A stretch of 34,095 nucleotides of DNA from Chlorobiota bacterium. Its GTDB lineage: Bacteria; Bacteroidota; Bacteroidia; Bacteroidales; F082. A program made the position numbers and the translations under genes. This document shows, in pieces, positions 8,957 through 16,680 of the stretch. Where the stretch lies: assembly GCA_013151215.1 (NCBI GenBank), contig JAADIS010000109.1, positions 1 to 34,095 of the forward strand, written 5' to 3'. How positions within the stretch are numbered: position 1 is the stretch's first letter; every line of letters begins with the position of its first letter. Under the pieces are notes generated by a model, which worked only from the letters and a program-made list of their open reading frames with translations, did not search any database and was not told the DNA's origin.

Positions 8957-9973
8957 TTAGTTTATTGAAATCTGATTTTCATGGATTTTGATTTTCAGGC
9001 CGTAAATCAACTCCAGCGAGCGGAAAATATTCTCCGGGCTTTCACCCTCATAATGTGCTGTCAGGAAACATTTGCTTAAATCCACTTGTGAATTTATTTC
9101 GAGGTCATAGGTTTTTTGAACGGTATTCAGCACATCGCTAAGCGGGGCATTAACAAAGTCGAGCACACCTGTTTCCCATGCTTTATAATTTTGGTTTACA
9201 AAGATGTCCTTTGATAATGATCCGGTAGATTTATTATAAACCCCCATTTCACCGGGCAATAACTTTATTTGTTCAATAATGCTCTCGTTTTCGTCAACAG
9301 AATAAAAAAGGACTTTTCCTTCTTCCAGGTGAACTGTAATTTCGTTTGAATCGTCGGTGTTCTTAAGATTGAAGGATGTGCCCAGAACCTTTACCCTGAT
9401 GTTGTCGCTGGCAATGATCATGGGCTTGGCAGGATTGCTATGCACATTGAAAAAGGCCTCGCCGTGAAAATCCAGCTTGCGAAGATCAGATGCGAATTTT
9501 TCAGGATATGTTACTCCCGATTGTTTGTTAAGAGTAATATTTGTTCCATCGGGCAGTAAAATAGGCGATTGAAATGACAATGCGCTTGACGTGAAATTTA
9601 TCATTTGTGTTTTCTTCTCGTTATTGAGAACGAAAACCAAGCCCAGTGTTATTATTATGAGGGCTGCCGCGCTTGCGATCCTATAAACCAACGACCTTGA
9701 TCTTGTGGCAGCAGGGACTAATTGAGGCCTGAGGTCATTGTCGCGATCGTCAAACTGTGTCCTGTCTTTGAATTCATTCCAAGCACGGTCAAGATTTATT
9801 AAGCAAGCGTTGTCGTTAATGCCCGAGGAGTTCCATACAGCCTTGTATTCTTCTAGGGTTGCCTTGTTTTCTTCTGACTCGGCAAGCCATGCCTCGAACT
9901 GATTCCGCTCGATATCCGAACAGTTACCCGTGAGGTAGGAAACCAGTAATTGTATGTTAAACTCTTTATTCAT
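8957..9973 (-). CDS. FecR-family anti-sigma factor / signal transducer
   Basis: A 338-residue inner-membrane protein. Residues 1-90 form a cytoplasmic anti-sigma region (IQLLVSYLTGNCSDIERNQF at the start), followed by one transmembrane helix at about 96-116 (IASAAALIIITLGLVFVL). The periplasmic part contains the FecR domain (about 139-205, with LLPDGTNITLNKQS and FHGEAFFNV motifs) and a C-terminal DUF4974-like domain (about 270-338) that usually receives the STN domain. In this family the protein holds an ECF sigma factor and releases it after a periplasmic signal, often with regulated proteolysis. It lies 109 nt downstream of the sigma gene and 123 nt upstream of the STN gene, in the canonical order. 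Length and domain order are normal. Confidence 0.95.
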   Translation of the reverse strand: MNKEFNIQLLVSYLTGNCSDIERNQFEAWLAESEENKATLEEYKAVWNSSGINDNACLINLDRAWNEFKDRTQFDDRDNDLRPQLVPAATRSRSLVYRIASAAALIIITLGLVFVLNNEKKTQMINFTSSALSFQSPILLPDGTNITLNKQSGVTYPEKFASDLRKLDFHGEAFFNVHSNPAKPMIIASDNIRVKVLGTSFNLKNTDDSNEITVHLEEGKVLFYSVDENESIIEQIKLLPGEMGVYNKSTGSLSKDIFVNQNYKAWETGVLDFVNAPLSDVLNTVQKTYDLEINSQVDLSKCFLTAHYEGESPENIFRSLELIYGLKIKIHENQISIN

Positions 9974-10082
9974 TTATATAACTCTATGTAACAAGACAGA
10001 CAAATGCATGTTTACCCCTACTTGAAATCGGGGAAAAACTCATCTTTTTTCCCGCTTGGTTGGCGCATTTTCGTCAAGATTA

Positions 10083-10661
10083 TTATAACAATCTGGCGTT
10101 CAGCAATATAAACACCATAAAATAACCATAGTCTTTTAATACGATTCTTAAATATTTCAGGGCTTTTGTCATTTGCGATTCGACAGTTTTAACTGAAATA
10201 CTAAGTTTATCGGCAATCCTGTTATACTTCATACCTTCGAAACGGCTTAATTCAAAAATCCTTCGCCTTTTTTCGGGCAGTTTTAATATGGCATGTTTAA
10301 GCAAGACCCTTAGTTCGTCCTCGACCATAGTGTTTTGGTGGAGCTCGAACGAGTTTTTGATTTCCCTGGCATGAAGCATCAAGTACTTTTCATGCGATTT
10401 TTTCTTGCTCAAAAAGTTAAGTGCATAATTTTGCACCGCCCTATAAAGATATGACTTAAGCGAAGTGTTTATTTCAAGTGTTGAATGTTTTTCCCAAATT
10501 TTAACGAACAGATTCTGGACGATGCCTTCGGAATCCTCCAGGGTTTCCACATACCTCAAGCAATAATAGCATAACGGAATATAAAAGTCGCGATAAACTT
10601 CCTCGAAGATCTGTTTATCACCATTTTTAATGCCTTCAATCAAATATTTATCATCAGCCAT
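10083..10661 (-). CDS. ECF RNA polymerase sigma-70 factor (Bacteroidota FecR-linked type)
   Basis: A 192-residue extracytoplasmic-function sigma factor. Region 2 spans about 20-85 (FEEVYRDFYIPLCYYCLRYV, then DSEGIVQNLFVKIWE for core and -10 recognition). Region 4 spans about 118-172 (LPEKRRRIFELSRFEGMKY, then IADKLSISVKTVESQMTKAL as the helix-turn-helix). It is expected to be sequestered by the adjacent FecR protein and to direct transcription of the downstream STN and surface-protein genes, and perhaps distant targets. The last 16 residues are strongly hydrophobic (YFMVFILLNARLL), which is unusual for a soluble DNA-binding protein, although hydrophobic tails do occur in Bacteroidota sigma factors of this class. 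The gene is first in the minus-strand cluster and has a candidate promoter upstream. Confidence 0.95.
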   Translation of the reverse strand: MADDKYLIEGIKNGDKQIFEEVYRDFYIPLCYYCLRYVETLEDSEGIVQNLFVKIWEKHSTLEINTSLKSYLYRAVQNYALNFLSKKKSHEKYLMLHAREIKNSFELHQNTMVEDELRVLLKHAILKLPEKRRRIFELSRFEGMKYNRIADKLSISVKTVESQMTKALKYLRIVLKDYGYFMVFILLNARLL

Positions 10662-10741
10662 AAAGGGATGTACGTTTGCCGAGTTTATAAATAGTAGTCA
10701 TAAATAATAAGCAGTAAAACCCTATTATAAATTTGCGGAAA

Positions 10742-10770
10742 CAAAGGTATTAATATTTTTTGTTTGTAAA
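10742..10770 (-). promoter_or_regulatory. Candidate promoter of the sigma/fecR/STN cluster
   Basis: On the minus strand TACCTTTG (10749-10742) is a full match to the TAnnTTTG -7 box. A 3-of-4 match to the -33 box (TTTA, 10770-10767) lies 17 nt upstream. Transcription would start near 10737, about 75 nt before the sigma gene ATG. This resembles the housekeeping consensus; an additional sigma-specific promoter cannot be recognised without its motif. Confidence 0.5.
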
Positions 10771-10820
10771 GCCCTGATTTCCCTTTTTTTGAGCATCATC
10801 AATAAATAACACGGCAAACC

Positions 10821-10845
10821 TCCCCAAAGTTTAGGGCTTTGGGGA
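10821..10845 (-). terminator. Perfect 9-bp hairpin downstream of the PKD-domain T9SS gene
   Basis: tccccaaag (10821-10829) and ctttgggga (10837-10845) are exact reverse complements around a 7-nt loop. It lies about 50 nt past the stop of the minus-strand gene ending at 10894 and upstream of the sigma gene, so it probably separates the two units. The U-tract on the minus-strand side is weak (GGTTTGCC), so termination efficiency is uncertain. Confidence 0.45.
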
Positions 10846-10893
10846 AGTTAATGGCTTAAACCAGCCCTTGTCCCGAACCGGCTCCCAACAAAA

Positions 10894-12399
10894 TTATCTG
10901 ACAACTATCCGCCGTCGGATCCCGGCGTTTTCCGTTTCAATCAAGAGCAAATAAAAACCGGGGTTTAATTCGGAAGTATTGATTTTATAATGTTTGCTGC
11001 CGGTGCTCACCTTGAGCAATTGTTTACCTGTATAATCTAATACGGCGACCGAATTAATTGCGTCCCCGGAAGTGATATTGAGCACGTCAGAAGCCGGATT
11101 GGGGAAGATATGAAGACTGCCGGATTCATTTTCTTCAATACCGACACAATTGTCAATTGTTATTTCAAGGGTTTCGGCAAGGCCGGAGCATGTGTCGGCA
11201 TTAGTCTCTGTAAGGTCAAGTGTTCCGTCGCCGGGCGCTCCCCATAAAACAGCGATTTGACTTGTGCTGTCGCCCGATATGATTTCGCCCCCGCTTATTG
11301 TCCACAGGTAAACGCTACCCGTGTCCTCAAGGGTGGAATAACCGACGATATCGTTTTTGCAAGCCAGCGAATCACCAATTATTTGTGGGGACGGCTGTTG
11401 TAGAACAGTGATATAACCTTCTTTTAGCTCAGTGGAGGATGATGAACCGTTCGACGCGGTAAGCTCTACATCATAACTACCTACTGAATTGTAAATAACA
11501 GTGGGGTTTTGATAGTTGGAGCTTGGTGGCAGGCCACCCTCGAACACCCATGACCAGGAAGTAGCATTGACTGACTGATCGGTAAACTGCACGGCGCTGC
11601 CCTCACAAGGAGTGGTGTCCTTGGTGCTGAAGTCAGAAGTAACCGTGACCGGGGTAACGGCAAATATCCCGGTTACCGAGCCCACATTCCCGACTTCTGT
11701 CGTGCTTCCGTCCGTAAGGTCAACTATTCGGAGAGTATTTTGAGCAGTACCTGATTTAAAGGTTGACAAGTACATGGTATTTGTAGCGTCATCGAAATCC
11801 ATGGCATGGCCAAACCCAGAGCCAGGCTGACCTATCGTCCCCAATTCTGTTACCGAACCATCGGTTTTATCTACTAAATACATCATGGCATTTCCCGCAG
11901 CCCCCACATTTAAACCGTACATCTGTCCGTTGTCGTCAATAGCAATGCATACCATGGCGTTGGCAGTATTCTGGGTCCCGATCAAAGTATAGGAACCATC
12001 TGATTCGTCGATGGTGTAAATGGAACTAGTCCCGGGATTAGTGCCCTTGGAGCTAAGCCCGTACATAACCCCTTCACCTACGTCATAAGCCAGCCCCATC
12101 CAGAGATGGCCACCAATAGCAGGCGGGTTCGTTCCCAGCAGGGTCGAAGAACCGGTAGCCGTATCAATTTCGTAAAAACCATGGGTGCTAGAGTTAATAG
12201 CGTAAAGCACGTTGTCCGTCCCAAAATCACCGCCGGTAAAGTTTTTTATCGAAGGGCCGATGAACGTCTTGCTTGCATCGGAGAGCCTTATCCTGGAAAA
12301 CTCCGTTTTGTTGTTGCTTGCCCAATATCCCAAGGAATCTTGCCCGATGGAACTTAAAGGGAGAATGAAAATAATAATAATTGATAACAGATTCTTCAT
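10894..12399 (-). CDS. Secreted propeller-like/PKD protein with T9SS type A sorting domain
   Basis: A 501-residue T9SS cargo. I place the start at 12399 (MKNLLSIIIIFILPLSSIGQ, a clean signal peptide) rather than at an in-frame ATG at 12441, because a promoter -7 box lies between the two. Residues about 35-250 hold repeats of the kind 'D-G-S-x-T-x-L/V-G' alternating with 'YGL' or 'LYAI' strands (for example TDGSVTELGTIG and TDGSTTEVGNVG), suggesting a beta-propeller. A PKD domain follows (about 255-333, CEGSAVQFTDQS and SYDVELTASNG), then an Ig/PKD-like module (about 336-416), and a sorting domain (about 428-501, IFPNPASDVLNIT and LNPGFYLLLIE). Function is unknown; the architecture suggests binding or structural use at the surface. 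It is a separate transcription unit upstream of the sigma cluster. Confidence 0.9.
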   Translation of the reverse strand: MKNLLSIIIIFILPLSSIGQDSLGYWASNNKTEFSRIRLSDASKTFIGPSIKNFTGGDFGTDNVLYAINSSTHGFYEIDTATGSSTLLGTNPPAIGGHLWMGLAYDVGEGVMYGLSSKGTNPGTSSIYTIDESDGSYTLIGTQNTANAMVCIAIDDNGQMYGLNVGAAGNAMMYLVDKTDGSVTELGTIGQPGSGFGHAMDFDDATNTMYLSTFKSGTAQNTLRIVDLTDGSTTEVGNVGSVTGIFAVTPVTVTSDFSTKDTTPCEGSAVQFTDQSVNATSWSWVFEGGLPPSSNYQNPTVIYNSVGSYDVELTASNGSSSSTELKEGYITVLQQPSPQIIGDSLACKNDIVGYSTLEDTGSVYLWTISGGEIISGDSTSQIAVLWGAPGDGTLDLTETNADTCSGLAETLEITIDNCVGIEENESGSLHIFPNPASDVLNITSGDAINSVAVLDYTGKQLLKVSTGSKHYKINTSELNPGFYLLLIETENAGIRRRIVVR

Positions 12400-12429
12400 G
12401 TCCTTAAATTTAATTTTGATTAAAAAAAA

Positions 12430-12437
12430 CAAATGTA
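12430..12437 (-). promoter_or_regulatory. Promoter -7 box for the propeller/PKD T9SS gene
   Basis: On the minus strand TACATTTG (12437-12430) matches TAnnTTTG. The -33 region is T-rich (CTTTTAT) but only partly fits TTTG. Transcription would start near 12425, about 25 nt before the ATG at 12399. This excludes the upstream in-frame ATG at 12441. Confidence 0.5.
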
Positions 12438-12554
12438 TCATTGTTTTTTAATTATAAAAGCCTGTTTTCCTTTTTTTTTCGGTTGGGGGAGCTGATAATT
12501 CCGATTGCTATGACAATTATCATTTTTAAATTGCGCATACTGCTAATTCCACTC

Positions 12555-12587
12555 TTCGGGATCATATAATTAAATGGCATACATTTG
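12555..12587 (+). promoter_or_regulatory. Candidate promoter of the EamA transporter gene
   Basis: TACATTTG (12580-12587) is a full -7 match. TTCG (12555-12558), a 3-of-4 match to the -33 box, lies 21 nt upstream. The predicted transcript starts near 12593, about 53 nt before the ATG at 12646. It is divergent from the promoter at 12430. Confidence 0.5.
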
Positions 12588-12645
12588 CAGGCTCAAAATT
12601 ATCGGCCCGACTTGTATCGGGTTAATTTACATAAAGGGATAAAAG

Positions 12646-13569
12646 ATGAAGAACACTTTAAGTTGGCTTATACTATTGGGATTGGTACTGGTATGGGGCA
12701 GTTCTTTCATCCTTATCAAAAGGTCTCTTTTATATTTTAGTTCCGATGAGGTTGGAATTCTCCGAATAGTAATAACCTTTTTGTTTTTGTCGCCAATTGC
12801 TTTCATCAGGTTTAAGAAGATTGAAAGGAAAACCGCCATTATTCTTTTTGTTTCAGGTATAATCGGTAGCGTTATCCCATCATGGCTTTTTGCCACAGCG
12901 CAAACACAAATAGACAGCTCGCTCGCCGGGACGCTTAATTCGCTCACCCCCCTTTTTACATTGATAGTAGGTTTATTGTTTTTCAAGTTAAAAACCCGAT
13001 GGTATAACATTATAGGGGTAATAATAGGCTTGTTTGGGGCAGTTGGGCTGATAATGGCAAGCAGCTCAGGCAGTTTCGACCTTAATATAAAATACTCTTT
13101 TTTGGTAATCATAGCCACATTGTGCTATGCTATCAACGTGAATATAATTAAGACCTATTTAAATCATTTGGATTCTTTAAGCATTACGGCGCTTACATTT
13201 TTTCTTGTGGGCTTGCCACTGTTGTTTTTCACCATCTTTTTTATGGATGTGCCGGCAGAAATTATCGCCGAGCCCGAGAAACTAAAAGGCCTCGGGTATT
13301 TGTCGGTCTTATCGATAGTCGGCACAGGGCTGGCTTTAATAGCCTTTAACAACTTAATAAAAATAAGCAGCCCCGTATTTGCGTCCTCCGTAACATATTT
13401 AATACCTGTTGTTGCCATTGCATGGGGTATTTTGGACGGGGAAATTTTCAAGCTTTCCTATATTTTATGGTTCGCACTAATAATATTTGGCGTTTTCATG
13501 GTAAATGCAAAGCCGGGAAAGGGAGCCAACATAAGTTCCATGCTGCTTTTCGGCAAAAGGGCAAAATAA
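12646..13569 (+). CDS. EamA/DMT-family membrane transporter (RhaT/YdcZ-like permease)
   Basis: A 307-residue inner-membrane protein with about ten hydrophobic helices arranged as two EamA repeats (about 8-140 and 150-288). The first helix carries the family-typical LVLVWGSSFILIKRSL segment, and the first repeat ends with IGVIIGLFGAVGLI. DMT-superfamily members export or import small metabolites such as amino acids, nucleosides or drugs; the substrate cannot be told from sequence. The ATG at 12646 gives the expected short N-terminus. It is a single gene with its own promoter, reading toward rplU but ending before the rplU promoter, and shows no anomaly. Confidence 0.92.
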   Translation: MKNTLSWLILLGLVLVWGSSFILIKRSLLYFSSDEVGILRIVITFLFLSPIAFIRFKKIERKTAIILFVSGIIGSVIPSWLFATAQTQIDSSLAGTLNSLTPLFTLIVGLLFFKLKTRWYNIIGVIIGLFGAVGLIMASSSGSFDLNIKYSFLVIIATLCYAINVNIIKTYLNHLDSLSITALTFFLVGLPLLFFTIFFMDVPAEIIAEPEKLKGLGYLSVLSIVGTGLALIAFNNLIKISSPVFASSVTYLIPVVAIAWGILDGEIFKLSYILWFALIIFGVFMVNAKPGKGANISSMLLFGKRAK

Positions 13570-13580
13570 AAACACAAATG

Positions 13581-13610
13581 TTTGTTAATTAGTTTTTTTT
13601 ATTATTTTTG
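13581..13610 (+). promoter_or_regulatory. Promoter of rplU-rpmA
   Basis: TTTG (13581-13584), an 18-nt spacer and TATTTTTG (13603-13610) match both boxes of the Bacteroidota consensus. The transcript would start near 13616, about 36 nt before the rplU ATG. Confidence 0.7.
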
Positions 13611-13651
13611 CAGCTCCAAAAATTGGAAGCATTTTAACTAAAAAAACAGAA

Positions 13652-13963
13652 ATGTACGCAATAGTAGAAATAGCCGGTCAGCAATTTAAAGTTCAGGAGG
13701 GCCAGGAAGTGTTTGTTCACAGACTGGAAGGCGAGCCTGGCGCTGACGTAAAATTTGAAAAAGTGTTGTTGCTAGACAACGATGGTAAAATAAATGTTGG
13801 AACTCCCGTTTTAGCGGGCGTGAATGTAGATGCTACGATTGTTTCGCACTTGAAAGGAGACAAAGTTACCGTTTTCAAGAAGAAAAGAAGAAAAGGTTAC
13901 CAGAAATCGAATGGTCACCGTCAGTATCTGAGCAAGATAAAAATTGAAAAAATTACAGTTTAA
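13652..13963 (+). CDS. rplU: 50S ribosomal protein L21
   Basis: A 103-residue protein of normal family length. It starts MYAIVEIAGQQFKVQEGQ and carries the L21 signatures VEKVLLL-like (KFEKVLLLDNDGKINVGTP) and the basic C-terminal region KKKRRKGYQKSNGHRQYLS, which contacts 23S rRNA. L21 binds domain I of 23S rRNA in the large ribosomal subunit. It is followed 20 nt later by rpmA, the near-universal partner, and the two are driven by the consensus promoter upstream and closed by the terminator at 14274. Confidence 0.98.
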   Translation: MYAIVEIAGQQFKVQEGQEVFVHRLEGEPGADVKFEKVLLLDNDGKINVGTPVLAGVNVDATIVSHLKGDKVTVFKKKRRKGYQKSNGHRQYLSKIKIEKITV

Positions 13964-13983
13964 TCCTATAAATACTAGAAGAA

Positions 13984-14253
13984 ATGGCACATAAGAAGGC
14001 ATCAGGTAGTTCTAATAACGGTCGCGAATCGGCAAGTAAAAGATTAGGTGTAAAGATTTATGGCGGACAAAACGCCATAGCAGGAAATATTATCGTTCGC
14101 CAGAGAGGGACATCACATAATCCAGGAGTTAATGTAGGAATGGGAAAAGACCATACCTTGTTTGCGTTGACAGATGGTACTGTTGAATTCAGAAAGAGAA
14201 AAAACAACAAATCTTATGTTAGCGTTATTACCCCGGAAGTGGAAAGTAACTAG
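13984..14253 (+). CDS. rpmA: 50S ribosomal protein L27
   Basis: An 89-residue protein starting [20 protein letters not shown], continuing GVKIYGGQ and [19 protein letters not shown], all diagnostic for L27. The flexible N-terminus reaches the peptidyl transferase centre. The sequence starts directly with MAHKKA, so there is no cleavable N-terminal extension of the kind seen in Firmicutes. It is the second gene of the rplU-rpmA operon, with a strong intrinsic terminator 21 nt after the stop. Confidence 0.98.
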   Translation: MAHKKASGSSNNGRESASKRLGVKIYGGQNAIAGNIIVRQRGTSHNPGVNVGMGKDHTLFALTDGTVEFRKRKNNKSYVSVITPEVESN

Positions 14254-14273
14254 AACGACTCTAAAAAATTTAT

Positions 14274-14309
14274 ATCCCGTCCTGCCTTTGGCAAGACGGG
14301 ATTTTTTTT
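14274..14309 (+). terminator. Intrinsic terminator of rplU-rpmA
   Basis: ATCCCGTC (14274-14281) pairs with GACGGGAT (14295-14302). The stem extends inward through TGCC/GGCA after one mismatch, closes on a short TTT loop, and is followed by a run of eight T (14302-14309). Confidence 0.9.
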
Positions 14310-14434
14310 GGGCTGATTTTTGGCTAATCATTTAGATTTAGTATTTAATCTAAAACAAGCACATATAGTATTGTTTATGCGTTCATTATAAATTAAATTA
14401 TTTAGAAGACTATTCCTATACAAGCAAATATTTA

Positions 14435-14467
14435 TTTGCAATTGTTAATTATTTAACTCTATCTTTG
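14435..14467 (+). promoter_or_regulatory. Promoter of the AT-rich lipoprotein/T9SS pseudogene pair
   Basis: TTTG (14435-14438), a 21-nt spacer and TATCTTTG (14460-14467) match both boxes. The transcript would start near 14473, about 56 nt before the ATG at 14529. The rest of the 275-nt gap between rpmA and this gene is AT-rich, and apart from the terminator I see nothing else in it. Confidence 0.55.
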
Positions 14468-14528
14468 CTTTACCAAAACTAAATTATTATAAGCACCTAT
14501 TTTATGTTAGCACAAACACCTATAATTC

Positions 14529-15017
14529 ATGAAATATCACAAAAGAATCTACTACATTTTAATTGTAGCAGTAATCGCAACATTTAGCAACTCTTGCAAT
14601 AAAGAAAACAAATTAATAAAGCAAGAACCCTCAAATTACCTCAGCACAAAAAGTGCTGCTGTGATGACATTGCGCGACTCATTATTTTTAGATAAAATGA
14701 GGTTATATGACTCTGTAATCCAATACTACAAAAACAATCCCAACTATTCATCTACTAAAACATTTAATTTGGATGACGGCCTACAGGAAACAAAAGCATA
14801 CCTAAACCTTAAACATGCCTACACAAAATGTAAATATGGAAGTGTTCAATCTTATGACACTTCAGTTACCCTACCGATAAGTTCCGGCGACACAGTCACC
14901 ATGAACGACTTATACGGTTTCTACATTACTTCTGAAAACAAACTTACTTTTGGGCAATATTATATTCTGCTTGACCCTGATATTGAATTCAATACTGATC
15001 CTTTTTCAACAGAATAA
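14529..15017 (+). CDS. Hypothetical lipoprotein
   Basis: A 162-residue protein I do not recognise. The N-terminus is basic, then hydrophobic (KRIYYILIVAVIATFSNSC), with a plausible lipidation cysteine at residue 23, so it is probably anchored in the inner or outer membrane. The mature part is polar and mostly helical or loop-like, with no known motif. It is AT-rich compared with the ribosomal genes before it and serS after it. It ends 3 nt before the next ATG, so it is probably co-transcribed and functionally linked with the downstream T9SS-type gene, which is disrupted in this sequence. Confidence 0.7.
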   Translation: MKYHKRIYYILIVAVIATFSNSCNKENKLIKQEPSNYLSTKSAAVMTLRDSLFLDKMRLYDSVIQYYKNNPNYSSTKTFNLDDGLQETKAYLNLKHAYTKCKYGSVQSYDTSVTLPISSGDTVTMNDLYGFYITSENKLTFGQYYILLDPDIEFNTDPFSTE

Positions 15018-15020
15018 ATC

Positions 15021-16543
15021 ATGTCTAAATTTTTTCTCTTTTTCATATTTACATATTCATTTTATATACCAAACTCATTAGCCCAATCTACTTTTGAAAT
15101 AGTAATTGAAAATGAATTGAACGAATTTTTAATAGACGGTGCAAACGACTATGACGGCAATTATATTTTAACAGGAACATCACAAGAGTTTGTAATTAAT
15201 AAGGGATATGTACATTATTCAAGTGTGTTAATGAAAGTTGATACATTAGGGAGTTACATTACAAAAGTTTTACAGTATCCTGATACAAATTGTGGGCTTC
15301 TAAATGTATTATTAATGTCAGATAGTAACTATTTATTTTCCGGTTATATTAAATCTGTTGATTCAGACAGCAACCAACTTTGGCTATACAAGACTGATAA
15401 ATTACTGAATAAATTATGGGAGAAGCGGTTCAGGATAGGTCTTGATGAAGGCTATACTGAATGTAAGTTCTCACCATATGCATTAATTAATGAGAACAAT
15501 GATATAATTTATGGAGCATATGCCTCTTATGAATACTCAAACCAGGATGATATTGTTTTTATAAAGATTAGCCAGGAAGGTGAATTTATTAGTAAAAGAC
15601 AAATTCATTATCAATTTGAACAATCCTTTACTGACATTACAAAAGTTCCAAACTCAAATGATATAATAGCCTTTGTACATCATATCTCAATTTTTGGATA
15701 TCAAATCAATGCTATAAGGCTTGATAGTTCATTTAATACCATATCTACAATACCGCTTGAAAACTCATTTTATTTTTATGGTCATATTGGTTCTGTTGCT
15801 CACTGGATGCTCACTGGAATACAGATACCAGTTTTATTTATGCAGGTTTTATTGATGAAATATCAAATCCAATAGAAGATCAGAGAATAGCAGCAAGTAT
15901 ATTTGATACAGCATATCAACCATTAAAAGAAATTGATTTTGGAAAAGCAGATACGATTGACTATCCCGCTTTTTATAATTGTACGGCATATATAAATGAT
16001 ACTACAATTTATGTTGCAGGCTTTGTTAATATTATAGAATTCTGGCCGGATACACCAAATGTGATTGAGATTTACAAAATGGATTCTGATCTAAATATTC
16101 TTGCTAGTAATGATTATAGTCCAAATGCATTTCATTCATTATGTGGGATACTAAAATCTAATGATGGAGGTTGTTTGGTATATGGCAGTCAGCATGCGCC
16201 TTACGAGGGTAATGAAAATGATATTTACGTGCTTAAGATTGCACAGGAGGATCTTATTACCTCAACTGAAGATCACTATCAAATGAGCGACCTTTCTTTT
16301 CACGTGAATGTATTTCCAAACCCGACATCAGGTTTTCTCAATTTTGAGCTTGATTTTAATTCTGTTTTTCCAACGGAGATAGTAATCAGTGATAATATTG
16401 GCAATACTGTGCTAACTCATAAATTATTCCATAAAACCAAAAATATAAGCATTGATTGCCGATGCCTTTTAAGTGGAAGTTACGTTTATTCGATAATGAG
16501 AAATAACAAAACCCTTTATACAGGTAAATTTATTAAAAAATAA
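15021..16543 (+). pseudogene. T9SS cargo gene disrupted by an 11-bp tandem duplication
   Basis: Two open frames belong to one gene. The first (15021-15875) starts with a signal peptide (LFFIFTYSFYIPNSLAQS) and shows beta-rich repeats (YDGNYILTGTSQEF, SDSNYLFSGYIKS). It shifts frame at residue about 262, where an 11-bp unit (tgctcactgga) is present twice in tandem at 15797-15818. Removing one copy joins SVAHW directly to NTDTSFIYAGFIDE and restores a continuous 503-residue protein ending at 16543. The second part contains more of the same repeats (NCTAYINDTTIYVAGFV) and a T9SS sorting domain (VNVFPNPTSGFLNFEL and LLSGSYVYSI). As written, the product would be truncated at 284 residues and lack its export signal. 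Function is unknown; the repeats suggest a propeller. Reversible slippage or an assembly error are alternatives to true decay. Confidence 0.85.
15797..15818 (+). repeat. Exact 2 x 11-bp tandem repeat causing a frameshift
   Basis: tgctcactgga occurs twice back to back (15797-15807 and 15808-15818). The extra 11 bases shift the T9SS-type gene by two nucleotides. Confidence 0.95.
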
Positions 16544-16647
16544 CACAATCATTAACTAATAACATTCTCATATCCTGCATTTTGATGAATGTTTTTGTTA
16601 TTCCTTATCGAATGTAAAATCATTATCATGAACTAATGCTCTTTGTG

Positions 16648-16655
16648 TATATTTG
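16648..16655 (+). promoter_or_regulatory. Promoter -7 box of serS
   Basis: TATATTTG matches TAnnTTTG. No clear TTTG is seen at -33; TTAT at 16623-16626 is the nearest fit. The transcript would start near 16661, about 20 nt before the serS ATG. Confidence 0.5.
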
Positions 16656-16680
16656 CAGCCAAAATTAGATATTAATAATA

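Noticed and set aside
10010-10082. C-run/G-run pair between the sigma and fecR genes as an attenuator
   Set aside because: Only about four pairs can form and there is no T-run, so I could not support a regulatory structure.
12627-13118. 163-codon minus-strand frame inside the EamA gene
   Set aside because: It lies entirely opposite a convincing transporter gene, has no domain, and its start and end do not fit any neighbour.
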